Of a stretch of DNA of 64,000 nucleotides, positions 1 through 11,740 are shown piece by piece. The position numbers and the translations under genes were made by a program. Below the pieces are notes generated by a model. It did not search any database. It was not told where the DNA came from and worked only from the letters and a program-made list of their open reading frames with translations. How positions within the stretch are numbered: position 1 is the stretch's first letter; each line of letters begins with the position of its first letter. Source of the stretch: Blastomyces gilchristii SLH14081 (Eukaryota; Ascomycota; Eurotiomycetes; Onygenales; Ajellomycetaceae); the NCBI RefSeq assembly GCF_000003855.2, contig NW_003101672.1, forward strand, positions 262,628 through 326,627, written 5' to 3'.

Positions 1-2
1 CT

Positions 3-2407
3 GAATGCTGGAGAGAAGCTACTGGAGTAATCCTTGCAAAACCTAATAGAAATGCTTCAATTTTTAAGTTATATAGAGTAATATCTCTGTTGAACTGTTT
101 GAGAAAAATTCTAGAAAAGATAATAGCTACTAGATTATCTTTTATAAGCTCTATTAGTAATTCTCTTCTATTTAATGAATAAATGAAAGATAGAAAACAA
201 TGTTCTGCAATTGATACTGTTCTCTCAGTTATTCATGATGTCTAAGTAGCAAAGGATGAAGACCTGGTCTCAACTGCAGTTTTTATTAATATAAAAGATG
301 CATTTGATCATGTTTCAAAGTCTAAGATGATTCAAACTTTGAAGATGTTAAAACTGTTATTTTCTCTAATAAAATGAGTCAATTGTTTCATGTCTAAAAG
401 AATTATACAACTATTCTTTGATAAAAGAAAATAAGATAAAACTGAGATAAAAATAGAAGTATCACAAGGATCTTCAATCTCATCTGTTTTATTTACAATA
501 TACACTGCATATCTATTCAAGAATAGAGAGATGAAAATAGTGAGATCTCTAAGTTATATAGATGATATTAGTCTACTCTACAGTTCAAAGACAATTAAAG
601 AGAATTTAGAAGTAATTGAGAAAGCAGTAAAGAAAATCTTTGTTAGAGCAGATATCAATCTAATTCAATTTGATATGAATAAAACTGAGCTAATTCACTT
701 TTTTCTCAGATTTAATGAGAAAGAACTAAGTCTAACTCTTTTGAATAAAGAGATTAAACCCAGTTTGAATGTCAAATGACTAGGAGTATGGTTAAACTCC
801 AAGTTGAATTTTAAATATCATATTCAATAAAGAATCATCAAGGCAGAGAGACTACTGAATAGTATAATCAGACTATCAAATACTGAGAGAGGTCTATTCT
901 TTCAGGCTATGAGACAGTTATACATAGCCTGTATTATCTCAGTAGCTGATTATGAAGTTCAAGTTTGATGAAATAATCAAGAAAACTTCACTGAACTCTT
1001 TCAAAGTCTATAAAACAGAGCTTTGAGAAGAATTCTGAAAGTATTCAAGTCATCTTCTATTAAAGCAATGAAAATTGAAGCTTCAATTTCATCTTCTGCT
1101 ATTCAATTTGAAAAGGCCTGTATGAACTATGCTCTGAGAGTCATGAAGATGAGCTTAAATCATATAATCAGAGAAAGAGTCTCTTCTTCATTTTCATCAG
1201 TTAAGTCAGGAAATGAACTGAATTGAAATAGATTTCTTGATTGAAATGAGAATAATACTTTAAAGAAAATGCTCTCTCAACTGTATAGACTATATTCACT
1301 TATTAAGAATCAATTTTCTTCATTAAATGTTGAGAAAATTGATCATGAGAAGATATCTCTCTGAAGAGAAAAGCTGAAATGTCTCATAGACTTATAAATA
1401 AATGAACTATCTAAAGAGAGAGAATATAACCAGTATTTGAAGAAGATCTCTACAATTAATATAAAAGACTCTATTCTGATTTACTCAGATGACTCAAAAA
1501 ATGAGAATTTGAATAGATTAGACACAGGCATTGCTTATACTGAAGATAATATTAATTTTATCTCAGATTTCTGGAATTTAGGCTGTGAATCTGAAGTCTT
1601 TGATGCTGAACTATTTACAATAGTGAAAGCTTTCAAACTCATTGAAATAAAATCTCATAAAAGAGAAAATGATTTGAAAGAGACATGGATATTCTCTGAT
1701 AGTCAAGCTGCTTTAAAAGACTTAGAAATAGTCAGATTCATAATGATCAAATGAATCTTGAACTGATTTTAAACTCAGTTTTGAAAATTCAAAAGAGAAG
1801 AACATTAAAACTGATAATTCATCTGCATTGAGTTCCTGCTCATATGAATATTCATGGCAATGAATTGGCTGATTCAGCTGCAAAAAAGAGTTCAGAATTA
1901 AGCAGATCTATTCAAAAAACAGTGTCCTGGTCCTTCATAAAGAGAAAGATAAAAGAATCTTGTTTAAACAAGTGAAATGAAAGCTGGCAGAAACAAAAGA
2001 AGAGTATACATTATTCAAGATTTCAGACAAAATCAAAGTAAAAATCTTGTTCAATTAAATGTAAAAAGAAAATATTCTCATCTATAATTCAGCTGAAACT
2101 AGGACATGGTTATTTCAAATTCAATATACAAAGATTTGATGATAGATTTGATTCAACAGAGTGCTCATTCTACAATGTGAATGAAAATCCTGAGCATATT
2201 GTAATGTATTATGCATTATACAATAGTCTCAGAGTCAGATTAAAGAAGAAGTATGATTTAAATCAATTAAATATGAGGTTCTTATTCTCAACTGAGACAG
2301 GAATTAAATACTTAATAGACTTTCTATCAGAAACTAAAGCAGCTACAAGAAAATGGCTGAATTCAGAAGTATCTGAATATGAAGAGGTGGAAATTGATTA
2401 GATATAG
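3..2407 (+). pseudogene. LINE L1 ORF2 remnant (RT, RNase H, C-terminal zinc finger)
   Basis: This is a broken reverse transcriptase/RNase H polyprotein that would copy LINE RNA at the target site. Visible landmarks are an RVISLLNC block near 85-110, a QGSSIS block near 465-485 and an intact YIDD catalytic motif at 555-566. An RNase H domain with IYSDDS follows near 1476. The HWVPAH block near 1828 has its Trp as TGA. A C-terminal CCHC-like finger near 2160-2215 has lost Cys residues to Tyr. The frame is constant from base 3 to about 1715. There a run of five A found in L2 is four A here, shifting the frame by one; a 74-codon open piece at 2177-2401 is in the shifted frame. The likely original stop is the TAG at 2405-2407, two codons after a CAG-to-TAG change. 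Many in-frame TGA and TAA codons make it non-functional. Confidence 0.9.
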
Positions 2408-2782
2408 TCTGTTAAAACAGCTATACATCATCTTTTAATAATTTTATTTTGTTATAGTCTCTCTTTACTGTACTTGTTTCCTTCTGTTCTTTTCTCTATC
2501 TATTTAATATGTCTATCTTTAAGACTATGTTCTCTTTTCTTTTGTCATAATATTTTCAAATGATTTCAAAGTATCAGAAGGTGTTGAAATACTGCAATTT
2601 ATAAACAGTTTTTGTATTCTGGGCTGGAATTTTCTGATTTTGCATATTTGAAATTGATAAATGTATAATAGTTGACTCTATAGATATAGGAAAAACCCTG
2701 AGAACTAAAGATTCTCAGGTAGATGTCATAGTCTCTGACTGCATACATCTATAATTGAAGAATAATAATAATAATAATAATA
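2408..2782 (+). other. LINE L1 3' UTR and AAT tail
   Basis: This non-coding tail is shared with L2, L3 and L4. It ends in a block reading ATCTATAATTGAAG followed by (AAT)n. The region is recognisable in all four copies, so it works as a family diagnostic. The SINEs end in a similar TATAAT-GAAAG-(AAT)n. Confidence 0.85.
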
Positions 2783-2828
2783 GATAGAAATAGATATAAA
2801 GAATCTGTGAAAAGTAAGATTTCTTACA
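2783..2828 (-). repeat. Remnant of the Cv1-c 3' LTR
   Basis: The last 46 bases before 2828 are the reverse complement of the Cv1 LTR start and end in TTTCTTACA. The rest of the LTR is displaced beyond the window by L1. Confidence 0.85.
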
Positions 2829-4680
2829 TATTCTTTTCTCTCTAAGGCTTTGTTCATGAAGTCTTTCACTGAGTGATTTCATAGAATCAGACTCAGTACT
2901 GTAGTGATACTCACTAAAAACTCTTCATATCTATACAAAATCTCAGTGAGGAAAATTCCTTGTTATTATAAAGAAAAAGGAGTCTGTTACTCAGTTTCTT
3001 ATTCTATAAGATTCTTTATAATCTGCAGATATTTCTCTGACTATTATACAGATTTATCTTACATCTGTCATATAGAAAAATTCTGATTGACTCTTAATCA
3101 TTTTTACAAGATTTTTATATGATTATTACACAGATTCATCTCACAGATAAATCACTTTCTATGAGATTATTCTTATTAAAGAGAAGTATTTGTGAGTTAA
3201 TCTTTCACTCATTCTCATGAATTATAATTCTTTGATACTATAGAGTTGTAAGAAATTTTTCATTTTTTAATTAACTTTATAGAATTGTAGAATCAAGATA
3301 TTTACAGGCTGTAATTACTCTTTATAGTTATATAGAAGAATTCAGATCTATAATTCATAATTATTCTTTATTTACTAGAGTAATCTGACTATTTTATAGA
3401 ATTACTTTTAATATAAATAAATCTTTCTATAGTAGTATAAATATCTCAGATCTGTTTGTGAAATCTTATCTTCTTTTCTATTTTTTATAACAGCTCTTAT
3501 TCTTATAAACTGTGAGTATTCTTATTTATCTGTGAAGTGTTTTCACTTAGATAATAGAGAGAGAGTATTTCTAATAATATCTGTATATTATTTCAAGAAC
3601 TTCTCAAGAATAAAAATTTTTTCAATTTTAATATCTTTATAAATAATATTTAATTACTGTTAAGCTTCTTATAAGTGTCTCTGTAACTTCTCTGATCACT
3701 TTCTATCAGCTGATGAAGCAGAGATATTATTAATATCTTTATTCTTCTCAGATCTGTCATTATATCTGATCTTCAGATCAGTAGCTAACTCTGTATCTCT
3801 CAGATCAGTTTCTGACTCTTACTAGTATAATCTCACTTTTTACTGAAAGTCTCTCTGTAAGTAATTCTTACAGACTCTAGCTAGTAGTTTCTACAAAGCT
3901 CTCAGTGCTGTTAGTGCTCTCTGTCATCTCACAGATCTATAATCAGTTCTCTTCTATCTGTATAATCTCTGATAAGATATATGTAAATATGTCTAGGTTT
4001 TCTATTAATAGTTCTTATATCATGATACATTTTCATAATCTTAACATCAATAAGAACTGAGTTCTCAGATATTTGTAAAATTCAGATACTTAAGATAATG
4101 TGAATGTTATGAATTTATAATGAGAGTTGGTCTGAATAGATAAGCTCTCTCTTTATATCTTAATAGTTTCTGAGCTGAAGACTTCAGTACAACTGAGAGA
4201 GTAGATATAGCTTTATAAGAAGTATCTGATAATATATACAGATAATCGGTCTTCAAGACTCTGTCACAAATGTGTATATTCTGATATCTGACTCTCTTGA
4301 AGTCTGCACATTTTCAGTAGTCTCTATATTAAATGTAATAATCATCTATACTACAGATATAATACTTTCTACTTCTTTAAAAAGCGAAATTGATAGTTGT
4401 GAGAGAATTGAGTGTTATAAATATTAAGAATATGAGTATGAATTTTCTTTATTTTTTCTTTATTAATCTTTAAATTATGTTCAAAGCTCTATTTTTATTT
4501 TTCTTTATTTTTAGCTTTAATAATAATGTGATTTCTTCTGCTCTTTGTGTATACTACAGACTGTTCATCTCAGTAGAAACTCATTATCTTTATAGACTAG
4601 AATTTATAAATGACAGTGTTAATATCTTTATTACAATCAGATTTTTTATAAAGACTGTGTTATTCTAACTTATCAGCATT
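2829..4680 (-). other. Cv1-c 3' region between chromodomain and LTR, with antisense open frames
   Basis: About 1.85 kb separates the pol end from the 3' LTR, much more than a typical polypurine tract plus spacer. The same region is present in Cv1-a, Cv1-b and in part Cv1-d. On the strand opposite pol there are open stretches at 2904-3086 (Tyr/Cys-rich, containing YYKEKGVC) and 4477-4668 (containing SVETHYL). Both recur at the protein level in other copies, in Cv1-b and Cv1-d respectively. A sense-strand reading is more interrupted. Function unknown. Either a captured antisense gene or a structured regulatory region is possible. Confidence 0.55.
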
Positions 4681-5567
4681 CATGATATAAAAGTCATATC
4701 TCAGCTTTTACAGATATCTTATCTACTCAGATAATTCTTAAGTGCACTCATTTATCTTATCAGAATATTCTTATTACTGAATCTTGAATTAGAGCTTGAA
4801 ATCTTACTTCTCTGAGTTAATAATTTCTTTAATCTGATATTCTCTTTCACTCTCTAATACTTTATAAACAGAGTAATGAGTTATAGAATTCTCTTCTAAG
4901 AATTTCTTATATTTACACAGTAAAAAGATATGAAAAATAATATATATTTATAACTTAGATGATAGTTTTAATCTATAGAACTGCAAGTTAATTTTCTTCA
5001 TAATCTTATAAGACTTAATTTATAAGAGATTTAGCTTCTTACTAGATCTCTATATAATAATATTTTCTAGACTCAGTCAGACTTTATCATCTTTCTTAAA
5101 ACTCTTTATAATATACTAAGAGTCATAGTATCTCTTTTAATACTCTTAAGTCTTTCTTAAGAATTTACAGATCTTCTTCTGAATATTCTAAATTCTCTCA
5201 GTCTGTTTATAAGTATTATTACACTCTATAGTATACTCTCATATATTCATTAATATTATTTATAAGTAAGTCTCAGTAAGTATCTTAAAGAGAGTTTTAT
5301 CTATACTAATACATTTTAAGCTTCTGTATATAAACTCTGTAAGTAATAATCAATATATTCAGTTATTCTGATTATAATTGATAAAGTATTATAGATACTA
5401 TTTTAATATACTTATCAGATATTCTATTTAATCATCTATTAATTAGTAAAAACTTATACTTAAATCTTGTAAGATCTTTAGTATAATTATCAGATTAGAT
5501 TAGAACTCTTTTATAAAGATTAATTCTTTATTTAAGATAATATTTACAGATAACTCATATAATCAGA
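4681..5567 (-). pseudogene. Cv1-c integrase C-terminal part and chromodomain remnant
   Basis: This is the reverse complement of the segment that encodes the end of integrase and the chromodomain in Cv1-b. The chromodomain counterpart lies at about 4706-4836. In chromoviruses this domain binds methylated histone H3 and steers integration to heterochromatin. The segment stops at 5567, where Cv1-a begins, and resumes at 13692. Stops and frame breaks throughout make it non-functional. Confidence 0.82.
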
Positions 5568-5825
5568 TGTAAGAAATCCCGCTCCTCGCGCATTCTTTAC
5601 CTCTATTCCTATCTCTCGTGTAATCAATAGAGTTAGCAGCTCTTGGCTACACACAACTATATAGACTGAAGTTCACAAATACTATTCATAACTCAGCTGG
5701 AATACTATTATACATTTGACTTCTACATTTTATCTTCCTACTTTTAATACTTCTAATAGTTAACAGTACATATCATGTCAAGCTGTAAACACCTGAATAA
5801 TTATCTGTAAGCACTTATTCTTACA
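5568..5825 (+). repeat. Cv1-a 5' LTR
   Basis: Starts TGTAAGAAATCCC and ends ATTCTTACA. It keeps several CpG dinucleotides near its start (CCCGCTCCTCGCGC), so it is less mutated than its 3' partner. The preceding TCAGA is the target duplication. Confidence 0.95.
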
Positions 5826-6162
5826 TTTCAAGCTCAGTCAGTCAGCAACTGCTTATTATGACTGAAAGAACTAGAAACTTGTATACTTCAATCTCTGTGA
5901 ACTCTACTGCAGACACTCAGAAGCAGTCATCTGAATCATGAATAATTTCTGTGAAAGAAGTCTCAGAGAACTTATTAATCATGTATAAAATATCATTCTC
6001 TGCATCTGTAACAGAGAAATTCTTTAAACTCATGACTGAATCAATCTCAGTGAAGAACATTCTTGAGCATCTTCTGCAGAATCAAGCTATTTTTTTATAA
6101 GAAATGCTTACTATCTGTAAACACTCTTGAACTGAGTCTCTAGACATGATCTTCAGAGATAT

Positions 6163-7842
6163 TTGAAAAGGCCTGTATGAACTATGCTCTGAGAGTTATA
6201 AAGATGAGCTCAAATCATATAATCAGAAAAAGAGTATCTTCTTCATTTCCATCAATTAACTCTGGAAATGAACTGGATTGGAATAGATTTCTTGATTGGA
6301 ATGAAAATAATTCTTCAAAGAAAATGCCTTCTCAACTGTACAGACTATGCTCTCTGATTAAAAATCAATTTTCTTCTTTAAATGTTGAAAAAGTTGCTCA
6401 TGAGAAGTTATCTCTCTGGAGAGAAAAGCTTGAATCTCTTATAGACTTACAAATAAGTGAACTATCTAAAGAGAAAGAATATGAACAGCATTTGAAGAGA
6501 ATTTCTACAATCAATATAAAAGCCTCTATTCTGATTTATTCAGATGGCTCAAAAAATGAGAATTTGAATAGATTAGGTGCAGGCATTGCTTATACTGAAG
6601 ATAATATCAATTTTATCTCAGATTTCTGGAATTTAGACTGTGAATCTGAAGTCTTTGATACTGAACTATTTGCAATAGTAAAAGCTTTCAAACTCATTGA
6701 AATAAAATCTCATAAAAGAGGAAATAGTTTGAAAGAGACATGGATATTCTCTGATCATCAAGCTGCTTTAAAAAGACTTAGAAATAGTCAGATTCATAAT
6801 GATCAAATGAATCTTGAACTGATCTTAAACTCTGTTTTGAAAATTCAAAAGAGAAGAACATCAAAGCTGATAATTCATATACACTGGGTTCCTGCTCATA
6901 TGAATATTCATGGCAATGAATTGGCTGATTCAGCTGCAAAAAAGGGTGAAGAGTTAAGCAGATCTATTCAAAAAATTGTGTCCTGGTCTTTTATAAAGAG
7001 AAAAATAAAAGAATCTTGTTTAGACAAGTGAAATGAAAGCTGGCAGAAACAAAAGAAGAGTATACATTATTCAATATTTGAAACAAAACCCAAGTGGAAA
7101 TCTTGATCAATTAAATGTAAAAAGAAAATATTCTCATCTATAATACAGCTGAAACTAGAACATGGCTATTTCAAATCTTATATACAAAGATTTGATGATA
7201 GATTTAACTCAATAGAATGCTCATTCTGTAATGTAAATGAGAATCCTGAGTATATTGTAATACACTGTGCATTATACAATAGTCTCAGAGCCAGATTGAA
7301 AGAGAAGTATGATCTAAATCAATTAAATATGAGATTCTTATTCTCAACTGAGACAGGAATTAAATACTTAATAGACTTTCTATCAGAAACTCAAGCAGCT
7401 ACAAGAAAATGGCTAAATTCAGAAATATCTGAATATGAAGAGGAGGAAATCAATCAGATATAGTCTGTTAAAACAGCTATATACTATCTTTTAATAATTT
7501 GTTTTGTTACAGTCTCTCTTTACTTTATCTTTTCCTTTCAATTCCTTTCTATCTATCTATTTAATGTGTCTATCTTTAAGACTGTGTTCTCTTTTCCTTT
7601 GTCATGATATTGTCAAATGGTTTCAAAGTATCAGAAGATGTTAAAACACTGCAATTTGTAAACAGTTTTTGTATTCTGAGCTGAAATTTTCTGATTTTGC
7701 ATATCTGAAATTGATGAATGTATAATAGTTAACTTTACAGATATAGGAAAAACCCTGATAACTAAAAGTTCTCAGGTAGATGTCATAGTCTCTGACTGCA
7801 TACATCTATAATTGAAGAATAATAATAATAATAATAATAATA
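6163..7842 (+). mobile_element. LINE L2, 5'-truncated copy inserted in Cv1-a gag
   Basis: A 1.68-kb 3' portion of the LINE begins in late ORF2 and ends in (AAT)n. It is bounded by a perfect 14-bp duplication ATCTTCAGAGATAT at 6149-6162 and 7843-7856. 5' truncation with a long duplication is typical of target-primed reverse transcription. It is the least mutated LINE copy in the window, so probably the youngest. Confidence 0.96.
6177..7463 (+). pseudogene. LINE L2 ORF2 3' part, near-intact RNase H
   Basis: A 284-codon open stretch (6177-7031) holds a complete RNase H-like domain. It shows IYSDGS, the acidic TELFAI block, FSDHQAAL, HWVPAH and GNELADSAAKKG, so the expected D-E-D-D residues are present. 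The frame then continues to TAG at 7461-7463, broken only by TGA at 7029-7031 and a second TGA near 7104. The first TGA replaces Trp and is shared by L1 and L3. The second replaces a TGT Cys codon by a transversion. The C-terminal finger CSFCNVNENPEYIVIHC is intact. EEP and most of RT are absent through 5' truncation, so the copy is dead. It is the best template for judging mutations in the other copies. Confidence 0.92.
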
Positions 7843-9060
7843 ATCTTCAGAGATATCTATGAACTGAAAAGAAACTTTCTTAAGCTACAATCACTTAAGG
7901 CCACTTATTAAACCACAATCTATAAAAGCTTTTACAAGTTTGTATTTGAAATTGACTCATAAGCCTGACTGTGTGATATAAAAGATGAAGAACCTGTTAT
8001 CTATATAATGACAGACCTCTACTACACTGAAGCCAAGAACTGACTGAATTATTTAGAGAATGAACACAAGAGATTCTGCTGATCTGTTCTCAAGATCTAT
8101 CTAAAGAATAAGTTGAGAGACTCTGTAAGCTGAACAGAGAACATCTGTGCTATGATCATCAATATTAGAAAAAGAGGTGAGAAATCTGATAAAGACTACT
8201 CACAGCACTTTATAAAATTATGATGTGAATTGAAATCTGTGAAAACAGAGTCCTGAAATAAGATCTGAATAATGATGTTTATAAAGAGACTGAATAAAGA
8301 CATACAGAACAAGCTTATTGAGTAAGACTCTAAGTTCTTGACTCTGAAGAAACTGATGACTCTCATTCACTGCTTACAGATCACTGTGAGAGTCACAGAT
8401 CTACAGAGAGTGAATCATTAACTGACTCTATAAGAGTTAGAACAACAGAGAACAGATTTGTTAGAAAAAGATAATAAGATATAGAGAGATTTGTATCTGA
8501 CTGCTGAGTAGAGAGAGAGAGCTTCATAAGCTTCTATAAATAGAGTATATAACAGAGAGATTAAGAAAAAGAATCTCTACTTCATATATTCTAAATTAGA
8601 ACATCTTTATACAAACTGTCTGAATAAATTAAAATAGAAATTTGAAGAGTTGCAGACAGAGTCAGCAACAGCCTTCTTAAGAGTCTTGAAGCTGATATCT
8701 GAATCTGTTACTCTTTCAATGAAAATGCTTACTTACAGAGAGAGACTGTATCACAGTACTGCTATCTTACAAGTATGAAAACTATTGATGAACTCAGAAT
8801 CTCAGGTCACTGTAATATCTCTAAAGCTCACAGAGTGAATGAGCTGAGTGATGAAAATTGAGAACCTGCTCTTATAATAAGTAGAACATGAGAACTCAGA
8901 TCTGAGAGCTGAGAAACTCATGAGAGTCATCTTTGAATTGCAAGATCTCTTCAGAATCTGAAGAAGATTTATAAAAACTGTGATTATTACAGACATCACA
9001 GATAACATGTACTTAAGACTTATATAACTTTAAAGACACAATCTGCACATAGCTGTCTGT

Positions 9061-11728
9061 GAGTCAGGTTTATACTTTCAATCAGTGTTAATAGACTGAC
9101 TCACAGAGATAGAATCAGTTAATACTATAGAGTTGATTAGAGAAGATAAGCTCATCTATATAATGACTTTACAAATGTCTGAGAATTTCACAGTTTTGAA
9201 AACTGAGCTTCAGATATCAGAGAAATACTGAGATCTTACAGAGATGATCAGCTTAGTAAAGATGACTGAGCTTTCTTCTCATTATAAGAAAAATCTAATA
9301 ATAGATTTAATAGAAGAATAGAAACTCTTCTGAGAATTAATCTATAAGCTCTTTCATTATAAGACAGAGGTCTTACAGATCTATGTAAAGAAGAATCTGA
9401 AGAATAACTTCATCTAATCTTCACAGATCTCTGTGAGAGCCTCTGTGATATTTATGAAGAAGAAGAATAAAGATCTCAGATTGTATGTAGACTACTGTAA
9501 TCTGAACTTCAAGATAATAAAGAGTCACTATTCTCTGTCTCTGATTGAGAATGTGATCAACTGTCTCACAGAAGCTGTCATATTCATATAACTAAATATA
9601 ATCAATGTATATACACAGCAGTGAATATAATTTGAAAATGAATGAAAGACTGTCTTTAGAACTGCACTGAGATTGTTTGAATATCTAGTAATATCTTTTG
9701 ATTTGACTAATGTCTCTGTAACATTTCAGTCTTTTATTAATAAAACACTTCATATATATCTGAATATCTTTGTGATAATATATCTGAATAATGTGATAAT
9801 GTACTCTGTGAAGAAGAAAGAACACACTGAGTATATACAAAGTCTATTGAAGATCTTAGATGAGACAGAACTGTATATTAAGCTTATAAAGTACAACTTC
9901 AGTGTCTATCAGATTAATTTCCTAGAATATGTAATCACTGCAGATGATATTCAGATGAAATCTATATAAGTTAAGACTATTCTATTATAATCAGAGTTAA
10001 CTAGTATTCATGCGATTCAGATCTTTCTAAGCTTTGTGAATTTCTATAGATGATTTATCTTTGTATTTATAAGAATCTTCTTAACTCTTACAGACATGCT
10101 GAAGAATGAAAATAAGAAGAAGTCATTCTATAAATAGAGAATGAAAAGATTATTAAGAAGAGAGAGCTGTAAGAACTTTCTTATCTCAGAAGCTTATAGA
10201 ATCTTTGTAAGATTAAAATACATATTTATAGATACAGTAATACTGTTTCACTTTGATCTCTTACTCTTAATTAGATTAAAGACAGATATTTTCTTCTTTA
10301 TAATTTCAGAAATAGTCTTATAACTACAGTTAAATGAGAACTGAGTTTCAGTGATCTTTTTCTCATAAAAGATGCAATCTACAGAGATCAACTATAATAT
10401 TCATGATCAGAAGCTTCTTATGATAGTGAAATTCTTCTATTACTGATATCACTATCTTGAGAATCTTGTAATAGTGATTACTGTTAGAACTGATTATAAC
10501 AGCTTATAATAGTTTACTTTAATCAAGAAACTCTTATAATAGCAGATTTACTGAGCTCAGAGACTGAGTGAGTTCTGATTCAAGATAGAATATATTAAGA
10601 GAACTAAGAATTCAGTGAATAAACTCTTTTACAGATCAGACTATGTTAAGAAGACCAGGATGACAGATATAGAGAGACTTGAGAAGATAGAAAAGCTTTA
10701 TAAAATGCTTAAACTGAGTGTTATAAAGAGATTGACTGAAGAGTTTTTCAATCTCTTATAAGAGAAGAGAGCAGAGAGAGAAAAGAAGTCTGTACAACTA
10801 CTCTCTATAACACTGAGAGTTAACACTCTGAGAATCTCTGTGAGAATTCTTGAAGAGAGTATCTATAATCTGAAGAATTTGTGAGCTTTGAGAAGTGCTG
10901 TGAAAGATCTGATGTAAGAGAAAACAGAGTATAAGTCTTTATAAGATCTTCTATTCAGATTGTCTGAATCATAACTGATGAATGAATATACTTAATATAT
11001 TTAGAAACTGCTCACAGCAGAGATCAACTCTGCAGAAATAAAGAATTGAAGAGACTTAAATAATCTCTTATAAAGAGAGAACTGGATTTATATATCTATA
11101 AATGAGTTTCTATGTATAGAACTTATTAAAAGGTATTATAACTCTTCTCTAGTAAGTCATTTTATAGATACTAGAACTTATAAGTTACTTATAAGAAAAT
11201 ACTTCTGACTGAAGATATGAGAACTTGTGAAGAAGATAGTAAATTCTTATACTGTTTATCAGAGTTTATAAGTAGTATAGTTCAGATTATATGAAGAACT
11301 TACTTCTCTACTTATTTTATAGAAATCTTGAGAATAGCTAGAAATGAACACTCTTATAAGTCTCTCTGAAAGTAAGAACATATATAATACCTGCTTTAAC
11401 AGTGTGCTGATGATAGTGAATTACTTTATCAAGATAACACACTTTATACTCATCTGTAAGAACTTGAAGTCAAAGAATTTAACTTATATCTTTATTCATG
11501 ATATGATTCAGTTGTATGAATTGCTTATAAATATTATCTCAGATAGAGAATCAATCTTTACAGAGAAGTTCTGATCTGATCTGATAACTATACTGAAGAT
11601 CTTGTGAGATCTAAGCACAGCTTTTTATTAACAGACAGATGATCAGACAGAACATCTGATAAGTATATTGAAACAGTATCTACAGTGCTTTATCAATTAC
11701 AATCAGAATGACTGAATATATTGATTAT
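9061..11728 (+). pseudogene. Cv1-a pol remnant (protease/RT/RNase H/integrase)
   Basis: The pol reading frame stays in one phase from about 9061 to 11574, broken mainly by stop codons and not by indels. The RT core at about 9420-10000 includes FDLTNVSVTFQSFIN and the active site YLNN at 9781-9792, where the family norm is YLDD. Thumb and RNase H follow at about 10000-10640. Integrase covers about 10900-11728, with SDRESIFTEKFW-like and TDDQTEHL blocks giving two of the three DDE residues. The first catalytic Asp region reads EMNTLI, so that Asp is probably lost. It would have made and integrated element cDNA, but it is inactive. The C-terminus is removed by the deletion. Confidence 0.9.
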
Positions 11729-11740
11729 CTTATTTATGAA

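Larger units (their letters stand above)
1..2782 (+). mobile_element. LINE L1, Tad1/I-like non-LTR retrotransposon, 5' end outside window
   Basis: The copy enters from the left edge within ORF2 and runs through RT, RNase H, a 3' UTR and a terminal (AAT)n tail at about 2760-2782. It is homologous over its length to L2 and L3. Directly after the tail the sequence becomes a minus-strand Cv1 LTR, so L1 inserted into that LTR. Its target duplication would lie to the left of the window. Decay is by transitions plus at least one 1-base deletion. Confidence 0.93.
5826..9060 (+). pseudogene. Cv1-a gag region remnant (interrupted by L2)
   Basis: The leader and gag-like region lie between the 5' LTR and the first clear pol sequence. 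The pieces are 5826-6162 and 7857-9060; excising L2 and one 14-bp repeat makes them continuous with Cv1-b. I see no confident zinc knuckle. The assignment rests on position and on homology among the Cv1 copies. Stops are frequent. Confidence 0.6.

Noticed and set aside
332..520. 62-codon minus-strand frame in L1
   Set aside because: It is a shadow opposite the LINE RT; no matching frame is conserved in L3.
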